Below are positions 52,800 through 63,679 of a DNA stretch of 64,000 nucleotides, in pieces. The stretch is from Sphingomonas sp. LHG3406-1 (GTDB lineage: Bacteria > Pseudomonadota > Alphaproteobacteria > Sphingomonadales > Sphingomonadaceae): contig NZ_CP069128.1 of assembly GCF_029637485.1 (NCBI RefSeq), positions 930,001-994,000 on the forward strand, read 5' to 3'. The notes under the pieces are model-generated. The model did not search any database and was not told the origin of the DNA. It saw nothing but the letters and a program-made list of their open reading frames with translations. Made by a program: the position numbers and the translations under genes. Position 1 is the first letter of the stretch. Every line of letters starts with the position of its first letter.

Positions 52800-53681
52800 A
52801 TGCCCTATGCCAAAGGTAAGGATGGCACGATGCTCTATTACAAGGACTGGGGCCAGGGCGACCCCGTCGTGCTGCTTCACGGCTGGCCGCTGACGGGCGA
52901 CACGTTCGACGATCTCGCGATCAAGCTGGTGGACGCCGGCAAGCGCTGCATCATCCCCGATCGCCGCGGCTTCGGCCGGTCCGACCAGCCGTGGACCGGT
53001 TATGACTATGACACGTTCGCCGACGACGTCGCCGCTATCCTCGAGGAGGCGGACATCAACCAGCCGGTGGCGCTGGTCGGCTTCTCGATGGGCGGCGGCG
53101 AGGTCGCGCGCTTCCTCTCCAAGCAGGGCAAGGGCCGGGTCAGCGCGGCGGTGCTGGCGAGCTCAGTGGTGCCCAAGGTGGCGCAGAGCGACGACTGGCC
53201 GGACGGCGTGCCCCAGTCGAAGCTCGACCAGATCACGGCCGAGATGAAGACCGACCGGGCCGGCTTCCTCAAGACCTTCCTTCACCAGTTCTACGGCTGG
53301 GGCGTCTTGTCCCGTCCGGTCAGCGAAGGGGTGATCGACGCCGGCTTCCACCAGGCGATTCAGGCCGGTGCCCGCCCGACCTATGCCGCGGCCGAAGCCT
53401 GGGCGATGACCGACTTCCGTCCCGACCTGCCCGCTTTCGAAGGCGTTCCGACGCTGATCCTCCACGGCACCAGCGACCAGAACGTCCCGATCGAGGGCAC
53501 CGGCCGAAAGGTCGCCGAGGCGCTGCCGCATGCGACGCTGATCGAATATGACGGCAGCCCGCACGGCATCTTCGAGACCGACAAGGAGCGCTTCTGCCGC
53601 GACGTGACGGAATTCCTCACCCGCGAGACGCGCGGCACCAGCGCCGACACCAGCGCCAGCGCCATCCCGCTGAACAGCTAG
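52800..53681 (+). CDS. Alpha/beta hydrolase (non-heme chloroperoxidase-like)
   Basis: 293-aa hydrolase: oxyanion HGWP (27-30), nucleophile Ser96 in GFSMGGG, acid Asp in HGTSDQNVP and His in GSPHGIFETD. Closest to the arylesterase/non-heme haloperoxidase group; the physiological ester is unknown. The tail (TRETRGTSADTSASA) is disordered. AGGAGAAG Shine-Dalgarno. It ends convergently with a four-base overlap with the decarboxylase gene. Confidence 0.88.
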   Translation: MPYAKGKDGTMLYYKDWGQGDPVVLLHGWPLTGDTFDDLAIKLVDAGKRCIIPDRRGFGRSDQPWTGYDYDTFADDVAAILEEADINQPVALVGFSMGGGEVARFLSKQGKGRVSAAVLASSVVPKVAQSDDWPDGVPQSKLDQITAEMKTDRAGFLKTFLHQFYGWGVLSRPVSEGVIDAGFHQAIQAGARPTYAAAEAWAMTDFRPDLPAFEGVPTLILHGTSDQNVPIEGTGRKVAEALPHATLIEYDGSPHGIFETDKERFCRDVTEFLTRETRGTSADTSASAIPLNS

Positions 53682-55069
53682 ACCAGAACCTCCCGCGCGG
53701 CCCCCTGGCTCAGGAATGCCTGGGGGCTCGCGGTGAGGCCGTAGGCCCCGGCGCAGAAGATGGCGATCACGTCGCCCACCTCGGCCCGGGGCAGCATGAC
53801 CTCGTCGGCCAGCAGGTCGAGCGGGGTGCAGAGGCAGCCGACGATGGTCACTTCCTCTTCCGGCTCGGCACCGAAGCGGTTGGCCACCGCCACCGGGTAA
53901 TTGCGCCGAAGCAGCTGGCCAAAGTTCCCGCTCGCCGCCAGCATGTGGTGGAGCCCGCCGTCGACCACGAGGAAGGTCTTGCCGCGGCTGACCTTCCGGT
54001 CGACCACCCGCGTCAGATAGACCCCGCATTCGCCGACCAGCCATCGGCCGAGCTCGACGATGAAGTTGGTGTCGCGCAGGATCGCCGACCGCTCCGCCAA
54101 AGTCTCCTCGAGCGCTGCGCCCACCGCCGCGACGTCGAGCGGCCGGTCGCCCGGGAAATAGGGAATCCCGAACCCGCCGCCGAGGTTCACTTCCGGTGGC
54201 GTGAGGCCCAGCTCCTCGGCAATCTCGCCGGCGAGCGCCACCGTCGCCCGCTGCATCTCGATCAAGGCTTCGGCGCTCAGCGACTGCGAGCCCGCATAGA
54301 CATGCAGCCCGCGCCATTCCGCCCCGGCTTCGACGATCCGCCGCACCAGGCCCGGCACGAGCTCGTGGTCCACCCCGAACTGGCTCGCCAGTCCGCCCAT
54401 CTTCATGCCCGAGCCCTTGAGCCCGAACGGCGGGTTCACCCGCACCGCCACCCGCGGCCGCCGTGCCGCAATTTCACTACCTCCCAAGACCACAGGGGAA
54501 GCCGCAGCCGCAGCCCCGGCCGCAGCCGACCCTCCCGCTGCCGCTGACACCCTCAGCAAGCGTTCCAACTCAGCTTCACTCTCGACTTGAAAGGTGATTC
54601 GCCTTTCAAGTCCGTACCGCAGCTCTTCGTCGCGTTTGCCGGGCCCGGCGAAGCTGACGGGGAAGGCGAAGCGGGTGGCGCTGGTGGGGCCGTACCGATT
54701 GACAGTGCTCGGAGCGTTGGACGGGCCGGGCGGATCGGAGGGGGCGGAGTGCCGGCCAAGCGCTTCCTCCAGGCGCTGCAGTTCGCCCATGCTGGCGAGG
54801 TCGAAGCCGTCCACTTCCCCCGCGAACTTCTGCAGCAGGGGACCGAAGGGGTTGGCCTTCACCGCATAATGGAGCGCCACCTCTGCCGGCATGGCGGCGC
54901 GGAAGCGGTCGATGCGCGCCTTGGCGACCGACCAGTCGTAGGCGAAGACCGGACCGGCGTCGACGGCGAGATCGGTCGCGCGGCGCACCATGCCAGGCGC
55001 GCGCCCGATCAGCAGGTGGCCATCCTCGTCCGCCCGAAAGTCCGTCGGGGTCGGTCCCATCGCCTTCAT
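53678..55069 (-). CDS. PLP-dependent decarboxylase, exosortase-A-associated type
   Basis: 463-aa fold-type III decarboxylase (LysA/ornithine-decarboxylase superfamily). PLP-binding Lys in LHYAVKANPFGPLL, Gly-rich VNLGGGFGIPYFPGDR, and GCLCTPLDLLADEV with the active-site Cys. Together with the ligase and carrier genes it matches the sets found next to exosortase-A loci; the product is unknown. Two low-complexity insertions interrupt the family text: about 30 residues after GELQRLEEALG (ending before SFAGPGKRDEEL) and an Ala/Gly-rich run before RRPRVAVRVNPPF. ATG overlaps the ligase stop. Confidence 0.85.
   Translation of the reverse strand: MKAMGPTPTDFRADEDGHLLIGRAPGMVRRATDLAVDAGPVFAYDWSVAKARIDRFRAAMPAEVALHYAVKANPFGPLLQKFAGEVDGFDLASMGELQRLEEALGRHSAPSDPPGPSNAPSTVNRYGPTSATRFAFPVSFAGPGKRDEELRYGLERRITFQVESEAELERLLRVSAAAGGSAAAGAAAAASPVVLGGSEIAARRPRVAVRVNPPFGLKGSGMKMGGLASQFGVDHELVPGLVRRIVEAGAEWRGLHVYAGSQSLSAEALIEMQRATVALAGEIAEELGLTPPEVNLGGGFGIPYFPGDRPLDVAAVGAALEETLAERSAILRDTNFIVELGRWLVGECGVYLTRVVDRKVSRGKTFLVVDGGLHHMLAASGNFGQLLRRNYPVAVANRFGAEPEEEVTIVGCLCTPLDLLADEVMLPRAEVGDVIAIFCAGAYGLTASPQAFLSQGAAREVLV
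54584..54612. repeat. Perfect 11-bp palindrome inside the decarboxylase gene
   Basis: GACTTGAAAGG (54584-54594) and CCTTTCAAGTC (54602-54612) form a perfect inverted repeat with a 7-base loop. It lies within the coding sequence for GLERRITFQ next to the larger of the two low-complexity insertions, suggesting an in-frame palindromic element. Confidence 0.65.
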
Positions 55070-56541
55070 GGCCGCACCTCCAAGCTCAACGCCGCGCGAT
55101 CGATCTTGCCATTGGGCGACAGGGGCAGCGCCTCCATCCACCGTATCTCGCTCGGCCGCAAATGCGCCGGAAGCTCGGCGGCGAACCAGGCCCTGAGCCG
55201 CTCGTCCGAATGCTCGCCCCTGGCGACCGCCACCAGCAGGATGCGCTGCCCCAGCCGTTCGTCCTTCACCCCGAATGCGGCGCAATCCTCCACCGCACCG
55301 CTCGCGATCGCCGCTTCCTCGACTTCGGACGGCGACACGCGGTGTCCCGACACCTTGATCATCGCATCGTCGCGCCCCCTGATCCGCAGCAGGCGGTCGG
55401 CGCCGATCGCCGCCCGGTCGCCCGACCAGACTTCCTTGCCACCTGGGCCGTCACGGAAGCGCTGCGCCGTGCGCTCGGGATCGTTCCAATAGCCCTGCGC
55501 CACGAGCGGTCCCCCGTGCACCAGCTCGCCCTCCTCGTCCGGCGCCGCAACGCTTCCGTCTGCCCGCCGTACCGACAGCTCGGCGAACGGAATGGCCGTG
55601 CCGACCGAATCCGGCTTCTCGTCGACCAAGGCAGGATCAAGGCTCGCCGAACGGAAGGCCTCGGTGAGACCGTACATGAGGTGAAGCCGCGCCTGCGGGA
55701 ACAGCGCGCGCAGCCGCCGCACCAGCGGTTCCGGCATATGCCCGCCACTGTTGGTCAGGGTCCTGAGGCTCGCCCCTGCTTCGCCCCACGCCTGCTCGGC
55801 GAGCTGCACCCACAGCGGCGGCACGCCGGCGAGCACGGTGGCGCCCGTCCGCTCGACCGCCCGCACGACGTCGCGCGGCAGGAGATAATCGAACCCGATC
55901 GCCTCCCCGCCCGCGGCCCAGGTCGAATGCAACTGGTTCTGGCCATAGTCGAAGGCGAGCGGGAGCACGCACAGGGTGCGGTCGTCGGCCCCGAGCCCGA
56001 GGTAATGCGCCACGCTCACCGCGCCGAGCCAGAGATTGGCATGGCTGAGCATGACGCCCTTGGGCCGCCCGGTCGAACCCGAGGTATAGAGCAGGGCCGC
56101 CAGCCTCTCCGGCTCGCAGGCCGAGGGCGGCAAGGCATCGCTGCCTGTCTCCCACTCCTCCAGCGCGATCGCTTGCTCCGGCCGCTCCTCGAGCGTCTCC
56201 AGCCGCGCCCGGTTCGCCACGAGGAGCCGCGCGCCGCTGTCGGCAAGGATGTGCTCGGCCTGCGCTCGGCGAAGCACCGGATTGATCGGCACGTGCACCA
56301 GCCCGGCGCGGGCGGCGGCAAGCGGCGCGATGCAGGCGAAGGCGGTCTTCCCCATCCAGCTGGCTAGGCGGTCGCCCGGCCGCAGCCCGAGCGCGAGGAA
56401 GCGATGCGCCATTCGCCCGGCCCCCTCGTCGAGCGCCGCATAGGTCCAGCGCTCCGCGCCGACCCGCAGCGCCGGCGCTTGCAGCCCGCCACGCAGGGCA
56501 AGATGGTCGAGCGGCCTCGGACGGGGATCGGGAGCAGCCAT
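55066..56541 (-). CDS. Acyl-CoA ligase (AMP-forming), exosortase-A-associated type
   Basis: 491-aa ANL-superfamily adenylating enzyme. Core motifs: ALLYTSGSTGRPKGVMLSH (P-loop), YGLTEAF, GELVHGGPLVAQGYW, WSGDRAAIGADRLLRIRGRDD (hinge Asp) and catalytic Lys region SPNGKIDRAALS. It probably activates an acid for loading on the divergent acyl carrier protein. Coupled to the decarboxylase (ATGA). Confidence 0.88.
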   Translation of the reverse strand: MAAPDPRPRPLDHLALRGGLQAPALRVGAERWTYAALDEGAGRMAHRFLALGLRPGDRLASWMGKTAFACIAPLAAARAGLVHVPINPVLRRAQAEHILADSGARLLVANRARLETLEERPEQAIALEEWETGSDALPPSACEPERLAALLYTSGSTGRPKGVMLSHANLWLGAVSVAHYLGLGADDRTLCVLPLAFDYGQNQLHSTWAAGGEAIGFDYLLPRDVVRAVERTGATVLAGVPPLWVQLAEQAWGEAGASLRTLTNSGGHMPEPLVRRLRALFPQARLHLMYGLTEAFRSASLDPALVDEKPDSVGTAIPFAELSVRRADGSVAAPDEEGELVHGGPLVAQGYWNDPERTAQRFRDGPGGKEVWSGDRAAIGADRLLRIRGRDDAMIKVSGHRVSPSEVEEAAIASGAVEDCAAFGVKDERLGQRILLVAVARGEHSDERLRAWFAAELPAHLRPSEIRWMEALPLSPNGKIDRAALSLEVRP

Positions 56542-56603
56542 GGCGGGCCCGAAATGGCCGCTAACTTGCGCCTTGGCCAGCCCTCCCCTAGGGGCGGCGC
56601 ACC

Positions 56604-56885
56604 ATGGCGGCCAAGCCCAACCCCTCGCCCAACGCGGGCCATGACGATGCGCTCCGCGCCCTGCTCGCCGAGACGCTCGGCCTGACCGAGGCGCGCGTCG
56701 CCGGCTTCGATGCCGACACCGAGCTGTTCGGCGCCCTGCCGGAGTTCGACTCCATGGCGGTCGCCAACCTCCTCACCGGTATCGAGGAAAGGTTCGGCGT
56801 GCTGATCGAGGACAGCGACGTCGAAGCCGAGGACTTCGCCACCTACGGCAGCCTGCGGGCCTTCGTGGAGCGGCTCGCCGCATAA
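56604..56885 (+). CDS. Acyl carrier protein
   Basis: 93-aa phosphopantetheine carrier with the attachment motif FDSMAV (Ser50). Acidic helices around it (DADTELFGALPEFDS; EDSDVEAEDFATYGSL) are typical. Divergent from the acyl-CoA ligase by 62 bp, so the ligase, decarboxylase and carrier likely act in one modification or lipid pathway. It is not the housekeeping AcpP, which carries DSLD or DSLE and is usually in the fab cluster. Confidence 0.85.
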   Translation: MAAKPNPSPNAGHDDALRALLAETLGLTEARVAGFDADTELFGALPEFDSMAVANLLTGIEERFGVLIEDSDVEAEDFATYGSLRAFVERLAA

Positions 56886-56978
56886 GGCCGGTTCGCCGCG
56901 CCACTCGCGCACCGGCTTTCACTTTCTTGTCATAATCCTGCGAGAAATGGTGAAAGCTTCGTTAACGCTTGGTCGGTA

Positions 56979-58277
56979 ATGGGCGGTCACATGAACTCCC
57001 GCGCGACCTTCCTGACTGAGGCTGAACTGAGCCCTCGCTTTCTCGCCGCAACTGGAACGCTGCGCGAGGCGGTCGCCATGTTCCAGCAGGATGCGGACCT
57101 GCGCCTGCTGGCGGTACTGGATGCGGACAGGCGACCCCGCGGCGCGATCTTCGAGAAGGACGTGCGCCGGCTCCTGCTCAACCCTTATGGCCACGCCCTG
57201 CTCCAGAACCCGACGGTCAGCGCCGACATCGCCTCCTTCCTCCGCCCCTGCCCGACGATGGAGGTGACGGAAGACATTGGCGCACTGGTCGATCATTATC
57301 GCCGCCGCGACGGCCGCGAGGGCATGATCCTGACCCGCCGCGGCCTGCTCCACGCCACCCTGTCCAACCGGCGGCTGCTAATGCTTGCGACCGGGGCAGA
57401 AGCGGCCGCCGCCGCCGCGAGGCTCCGGCGGGCCGAGCGGATCGAAAGCTTCTCCACCCGCTTCGAGGGCCAGGTGGCGTCCCTGTCGAGCCAGATGGTC
57501 GGGCTTGCCAACAGCGTCCAGCGCCTTGCCGAAGCGACCGTGGATCGGGCCCAGATCGCCGGAACGCGCGCGGCCGCGGTGGCCAGCGCCGCGTCCCAGA
57601 CCCGCACCAGCATGGTCGACGTGGCGCGCAGCGGGGTCGGTCTGGCGGCGGCGTTCGACCAGATCGAGCGCAGCCTTGAGCAGAGCCGGGCAGTCGCCCG
57701 CCGGTCGGCCGAACGGGTCAGCAGCGGAGTCGACCGCTCGCGCCGGCTGGCCGACGGCACGCGCACCATCGACCAGGTCATGGCGCTGGTCGGCGAGATC
57801 GCCGGCAAGGTGAACCTGCTGTCGCTCAATGCCAGCATTGAAGCCGCAAGGGCCGGAGCGGCGGGTGCCGGCTTCGGCGTCGTCGCCGCCGAGATCCGCG
57901 GGCTTGCCGACCAGACCCAGGCCGCGACGGAAGGCATCAGCGGTGAGATCGGCGCTCTGCGCAGCGGAATTGCCGACGTCGCCGGTGACTTCGTCGAGAT
58001 CGAGACCGCCATCGAGGAAATGGCCGCGAGCAGCCGCGATATCGACCGCGCCATCACCGCCGAAGCCCATACGACCCGGCTGATCGCCCGGACCGTCGGC
58101 GAGGCGCAGGACGCGGCCGTCTCGATCGAGGATGCGGTCGGAACGATCGTCCACTCGGTCCGCTCGGCGGCGGCGAGCGCAAAGGAACTGGACGCCATGG
58201 CCAACGACCTGCGCCGCGGCGCAGAGCTGTTGCAAAGCGAGGTGGGCGACTTCCTGGGCCTCGTCAGGGCCGCCTGA
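56979..58277 (+). CDS. Soluble methyl-accepting chemotaxis-like protein with CBS-like N-terminus
   Basis: 432-aa signalling protein without membrane helices. The N-terminal 140 residues contain a CBS-like pair ([44 protein letters not shown]). The C-terminal part is an MCP signalling domain with the conserved hairpin tip ([20 protein letters not shown], then [17 protein letters not shown]). It may sense a cytoplasmic nucleotide. ATG 56979 or 56991 could be the start; neither has a strong Shine-Dalgarno. Confidence 0.8.
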   Translation: MGGHMNSRATFLTEAELSPRFLAATGTLREAVAMFQQDADLRLLAVLDADRRPRGAIFEKDVRRLLLNPYGHALLQNPTVSADIASFLRPCPTMEVTEDIGALVDHYRRRDGREGMILTRRGLLHATLSNRRLLMLATGAEAAAAAARLRRAERIESFSTRFEGQVASLSSQMVGLANSVQRLAEATVDRAQIAGTRAAAVASAASQTRTSMVDVARSGVGLAAAFDQIERSLEQSRAVARRSAERVSSGVDRSRRLADGTRTIDQVMALVGEIAGKVNLLSLNASIEAARAGAAGAGFGVVAAEIRGLADQTQAATEGISGEIGALRSGIADVAGDFVEIETAIEEMAASSRDIDRAITAEAHTTRLIARTVGEAQDAAVSIEDAVGTIVHSVRSAAASAKELDAMANDLRRGAELLQSEVGDFLGLVRAA

Positions 58278-58324
58278 GCCCAGCCCTCAGTGCCGCCGAT
58301 CGACAGGATCGTCGACCGCGGCGA

Positions 58325-59302
<978 letters not shown>

Positions 59303-59536
59303 TTAGTGATCATGCTCGTGGCCGCCATGACCTTCGGCGGCGGGCGCCTCGGCCTTGGCCTTCATCTTCTCGCAGCAGGGCATGGGCTTGTCGCCCTTGC
59401 AGCAGTCCATCGTGCACTCGCCCTCGTGCTTCATGCCCTGGTGCTTGGCATGGTCCTTGTGGGCGTCGGCGGCAGGCGCCGGGGCGATGGCCGGAGCCGA
59501 AGCGGCGAGCAGTACGGAAGTCATCAATGCGATCAT
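59303..59536 (-). CDS. Secreted Cys/His-rich metal-binding peptide
   Basis: 77-aa product with a signal peptide (MIALMTSVLLAASAPAIAPAPA) and a mature part packed with His, Cys, Met and Lys: HKDHAKHQGMKHEGE, CTMDCCKGDKPMPCCEKMK and a terminal GHGGHEHDH. This composition suggests binding of copper, zinc or mercury in the periplasm. Ten base pairs separate it from trxB on the same strand. No named family is recognised. Confidence 0.7.
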   Translation of the reverse strand: MIALMTSVLLAASAPAIAPAPAADAHKDHAKHQGMKHEGECTMDCCKGDKPMPCCEKMKAKAEAPAAEGHGGHEHDH

Positions 59537-59563
59537 GGTCGGATCCTTCGAAGTTGGTTCGTC

Positions 59564-59752
59564 CTAGCTCAAGCTGTTTCCCTGCGAAAGCTGGGGCCGC
59601 TCGCTTCCTGCCACATCAGCAGGAAGACCGGCTGGCAGCAGCTCTTCAGCCCCGCCGGGCCGCCGTTCGACCCCGAACATCCCCGGCATGCCGAGCGGCG
59701 CAACCGCCAGGGCGATGAAGCCAACGAGGGTGAGCAACAGCCGAATCACCAC
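59564..59752 (-). CDS. Possible small membrane protein (doubtful)
   Basis: 62 codons from GTG 59752, preceded by AGAGG. The first 25 residues are hydrophobic (VIRLLLTLVGFIALAVAPLGMPG); the rest is Pro/Gly/Glu-rich and overlaps repeat-like DNA around 59575-59600. It sits between two same-strand genes. It may be a real short membrane peptide or chance. Confidence 0.28.
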   Translation of the reverse strand: MVIRLLLTLVGFIALAVAPLGMPGMFGVERRPGGAEELLPAGLPADVAGSERPQLSQGNSLS

Positions 59753-59818
59753 GCCTCTGGCCCATGGCGCCGCTCCGCAGGGCCAGGGTTGCCGAGCCGG
59801 CCTTGGTGCGCGACCACT

Positions 59819-60568
59819 TCACATCGCCACCATCCAGACAGCCATTGCGACCATCCCGACATTCTCGGTCAGCGAGACAAAGCCGAGCGGCACGTTGCTC
59901 GATCCGCCGACGCAGGCGCATTTGAGCTCGCGTTTTTCGACATAGACGGCCTTGAACACCGACACCGCGCCGATTCCGCCGATGAACAGGGCGACCGGCA
60001 CCGACAGCCACGTGGCCACGCCGCTCAGCATCAGCACGCCCGCCAGGCCCTCGAGCCAGGGATAGGCATAGGAATAAGGCACCCAGCGCTTCGCCAGCAG
60101 ATCGTAATTGAGGAACATGGAGCTGAACTTCTCTACGTCCTGCAGCTTCAGGAGCGCGAGCACGCACATCGACAGTGCGATGAACCACTCGCCCGAGCGG
60201 ACCGTGAGCGGCGTTCCGTAGACCGCGACGCTCAAGCCCAGCGCCATGGCCGCGGTCATCCCGAACAGCGCTGCCACCGGGCGGTAGCTGGTGGCACCCG
60301 GCTCGGCGACGCGCAGGCCGAGGAAACGGCGAAGGTCGTCGTGACCACCGATACGCTGCCCGTCGATGAACACCTGCGGAGTCGTCTTCACCCCGGCTTG
60401 TGCCTTGTAGGCGTTAACCTCCTCGCGAGTGGTGAGGTGGCGGTCCTCGACCTGATAGCCGCGGCTCTTCAGCAGGTGCAGCGCCTTCAGCCCGAACGGG
60501 CAGACATGGCCCGGCATGACCATGCGGACGAGGGTCGCTTGGGTTCGGGGGGAAGCAGGCCGGTTCAT
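59819..60568 (-). CDS. Glutaredoxin-MauE/DoxX fusion protein
   Basis: 249 aa. Residues about 10-85 are a glutaredoxin with a CPFG monothiol-type site (Cys23) and TPQVFIDGQRIGG. The rest is a four-helix MauE/DoxX-like membrane domain (FIALSMCVLALLKLQDVEKF; PWLEGLAGVLMLSGVATWL; LFIGGIGAVSVFKAVYVE) with a CAC motif (ELKCACVGGSS) typical of MauE. Such fusions are thought to pass reducing power to a periplasmic maturation or metal-reducing step. The neighbouring Cys/His-rich peptide may be a partner. Confidence 0.82.
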   Translation of the reverse strand: MNRPASPRTQATLVRMVMPGHVCPFGLKALHLLKSRGYQVEDRHLTTREEVNAYKAQAGVKTTPQVFIDGQRIGGHDDLRRFLGLRVAEPGATSYRPVAALFGMTAAMALGLSVAVYGTPLTVRSGEWFIALSMCVLALLKLQDVEKFSSMFLNYDLLAKRWVPYSYAYPWLEGLAGVLMLSGVATWLSVPVALFIGGIGAVSVFKAVYVEKRELKCACVGGSSNVPLGFVSLTENVGMVAMAVWMVAM

Positions 60569-60594
60569 GCCGGCCGATATAGGTCGCCCGCCGG

Positions 60595-62238
<1,644 letters not shown>

Positions 62239-62280
62239 TTAGGGATGAACAGGCCGCCGGGGCAAGCCAAATATTTCGTC

Positions 62281-62351
62281 GTCCCGGCGCCGGCCGGGAC
62301 CTCGGAAGATGAAAGCGCTTGATCGCCAAGGGTCCCGGCCTTCGCCGGGAC
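62281..62351. repeat. Pair of inverted GTCCCGG-type palindromes
   Basis: GTCCCGGCGCCGGCCGGGAC (62281-62300) and GTCCCGGCCTTCGCCGGGAC (62332-62351) are similar palindromes about 30 bp apart in inverse orientation. They sit between pyrG and secG and look like the BIME-type repeats common in sphingomonad intergenic DNA. Confidence 0.65.
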
Positions 62352-62359
62352 GAAGACGG

Positions 62360-62713
62360 TTACTGCGCCAGCGGCACCGCGCCATTGTCGGCCGGAGCGG
62401 CGGGAGTCGCCGGCGCCTGCTGGACCGGCGCGGCCGGGGCCTGCGGCAGCGGCGCATTGGCGATCGCCGCGTCCACCTGCTGGCCGTTGTTGCGGGTGCC
62501 GGCGATCGCGGCGAGCGCGATGCACAGGATGATGAAGGCCCCGCCCAGCCAGGACGTCGCACGGCTGAGGAAATCGGCCGCACCGCGCGCGGTCATGAAG
62601 CCCGCCGACGATCCGCCGACGCCGAGCCCGCCGCCTTCCGAGCGCTGCAGCAGGATGACGGTGCAGAGCGCGATGGCGACCAGGGTCTGGACGATGAGCA
62701 GGAAGGTGAACAT
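62360..62713 (-). CDS. secG: Preprotein translocase subunit SecG
   Basis: 117-aa SecYEG accessory subunit: two membrane helices (FLLIVQTLVAIALCTVILLQ and ATSWLGGAFIILCIALAAIAG) linked by the conserved RSEGGGLGVGGSSAGFMTARGAADFLSR. A Pro/Ala/Gln-rich tail is typical for alphaproteobacterial SecG. ATG 62713 chosen over the upstream in-frame start by family alignment. Between tpiA and pyrG. Confidence 0.92.
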   Translation of the reverse strand: MFTFLLIVQTLVAIALCTVILLQRSEGGGLGVGGSSAGFMTARGAADFLSRATSWLGGAFIILCIALAAIAGTRNNGQQVDAAIANAPLPQAPAAPVQQAPATPAAPADNGAVPLAQ

Positions 62714-62814
62714 GGAGGCTTTCGGCAATGGGAAGGTTCGCGCGGGCACTTAGCGGCGGCGGCGGCCAAGTTCAATGACAGCCTCGCTTCCCCCTCGGGC
62801 GAGGGAGCCGCGGC

Positions 62815-63564
62815 TCAGTCCGCCCCCGCCTCGACGATCGGCAGGAAGTCCGCCGCCTTGAGGCTTGCCCCGCCGACCAGCGCGCCGCCGACGTTCGGCA
62901 CGGCGAAGATCTCGCCCGCATTGCTCGCCTTCACCGACCCGCCATACAGGATCCGAACCCCCGCGCCCGTCTCCCCGTAAGCGGCGACCAACCGCTCGCG
63001 GATGGCGGAGTGCATCTCCTCGATGTCCTCGACCTCCGCCACGCGGCCCGTCCCGATCGCCCAGATCGGCTCATAGGCGAGCGCAAAGGTCCCAGTGTCG
63101 ACAGGCCCGGCCGGCAGGGAGGCATCGACCTGCCGCCCGACCGTCTCGACCGCCCGGCCCGCCTCGCGCTCTTCCAGGCTCTCGCCGACGCAGAGGATGA
63201 CCTTGAGCCCGGCGCCGAGCCCCGCCTCGGCCTTGGCCTTCACATGCCCGTCCGCCTCGCGATGAGCGTCGCGACGCTCCGAATGACCGACGATGACGAT
63301 TCCGGCGCCCGCATCGTGGAGCATCGCCGCGCAGACGTCTCCGGTATGCGCGCCCTTCTCCTTGTGGTGGATGTCCTGCGCCCCGATCAGGAAGCCGGGC
63401 ACCGCCTCCGCCGCGCGGTGGATCAGGGTCGCCGGCACGCACAAGGCCACCTCGACCGCGCCTTCGAACTTCTTCGACCATTCGGCGATGGTGCGGACCT
63501 CGCCGAGATCCTCGGACGTGCCATGCATCTTCCAGTTGCCCGCGATCAGCTTCACCATTGTCAT
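62815..63564 (-). CDS. tpiA: Triose-phosphate isomerase
   Basis: About 249-aa TIM-barrel enzyme interconverting DHAP and glyceraldehyde-3-phosphate. Catalytic Lys in AGNWKMHG, His in IVIVGHSERR and Glu in LAYEPIWAIGTG; phosphate loop YGGSVKASNAGE. ATG 63564 follows AGGTGA; ATG 63558 (MVKLIAGN) is equally plausible. Divergent from the foldase gene. Confidence 0.95.
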   Translation of the reverse strand: MTMVKLIAGNWKMHGTSEDLGEVRTIAEWSKKFEGAVEVALCVPATLIHRAAEAVPGFLIGAQDIHHKEKGAHTGDVCAAMLHDAGAGIVIVGHSERRDAHREADGHVKAKAEAGLGAGLKVILCVGESLEEREAGRAVETVGRQVDASLPAGPVDTGTFALAYEPIWAIGTGRVAEVEDIEEMHSAIRERLVAAYGETGAGVRILYGGSVKASNAGEIFAVPNVGGALVGGASLKAADFLPIVEAGAD

Positions 63565-63679
63565 CCGTTCACCTGTCGTTTTCGCCAGCGCGCCTAGCAA
63601 GCCGGTCAACTTGAAGGAAGGCGGCGCGGCCCCTAAAGCGCGTCACCGCATTCTCAGACGATCAGGAACGCCGCACTCC

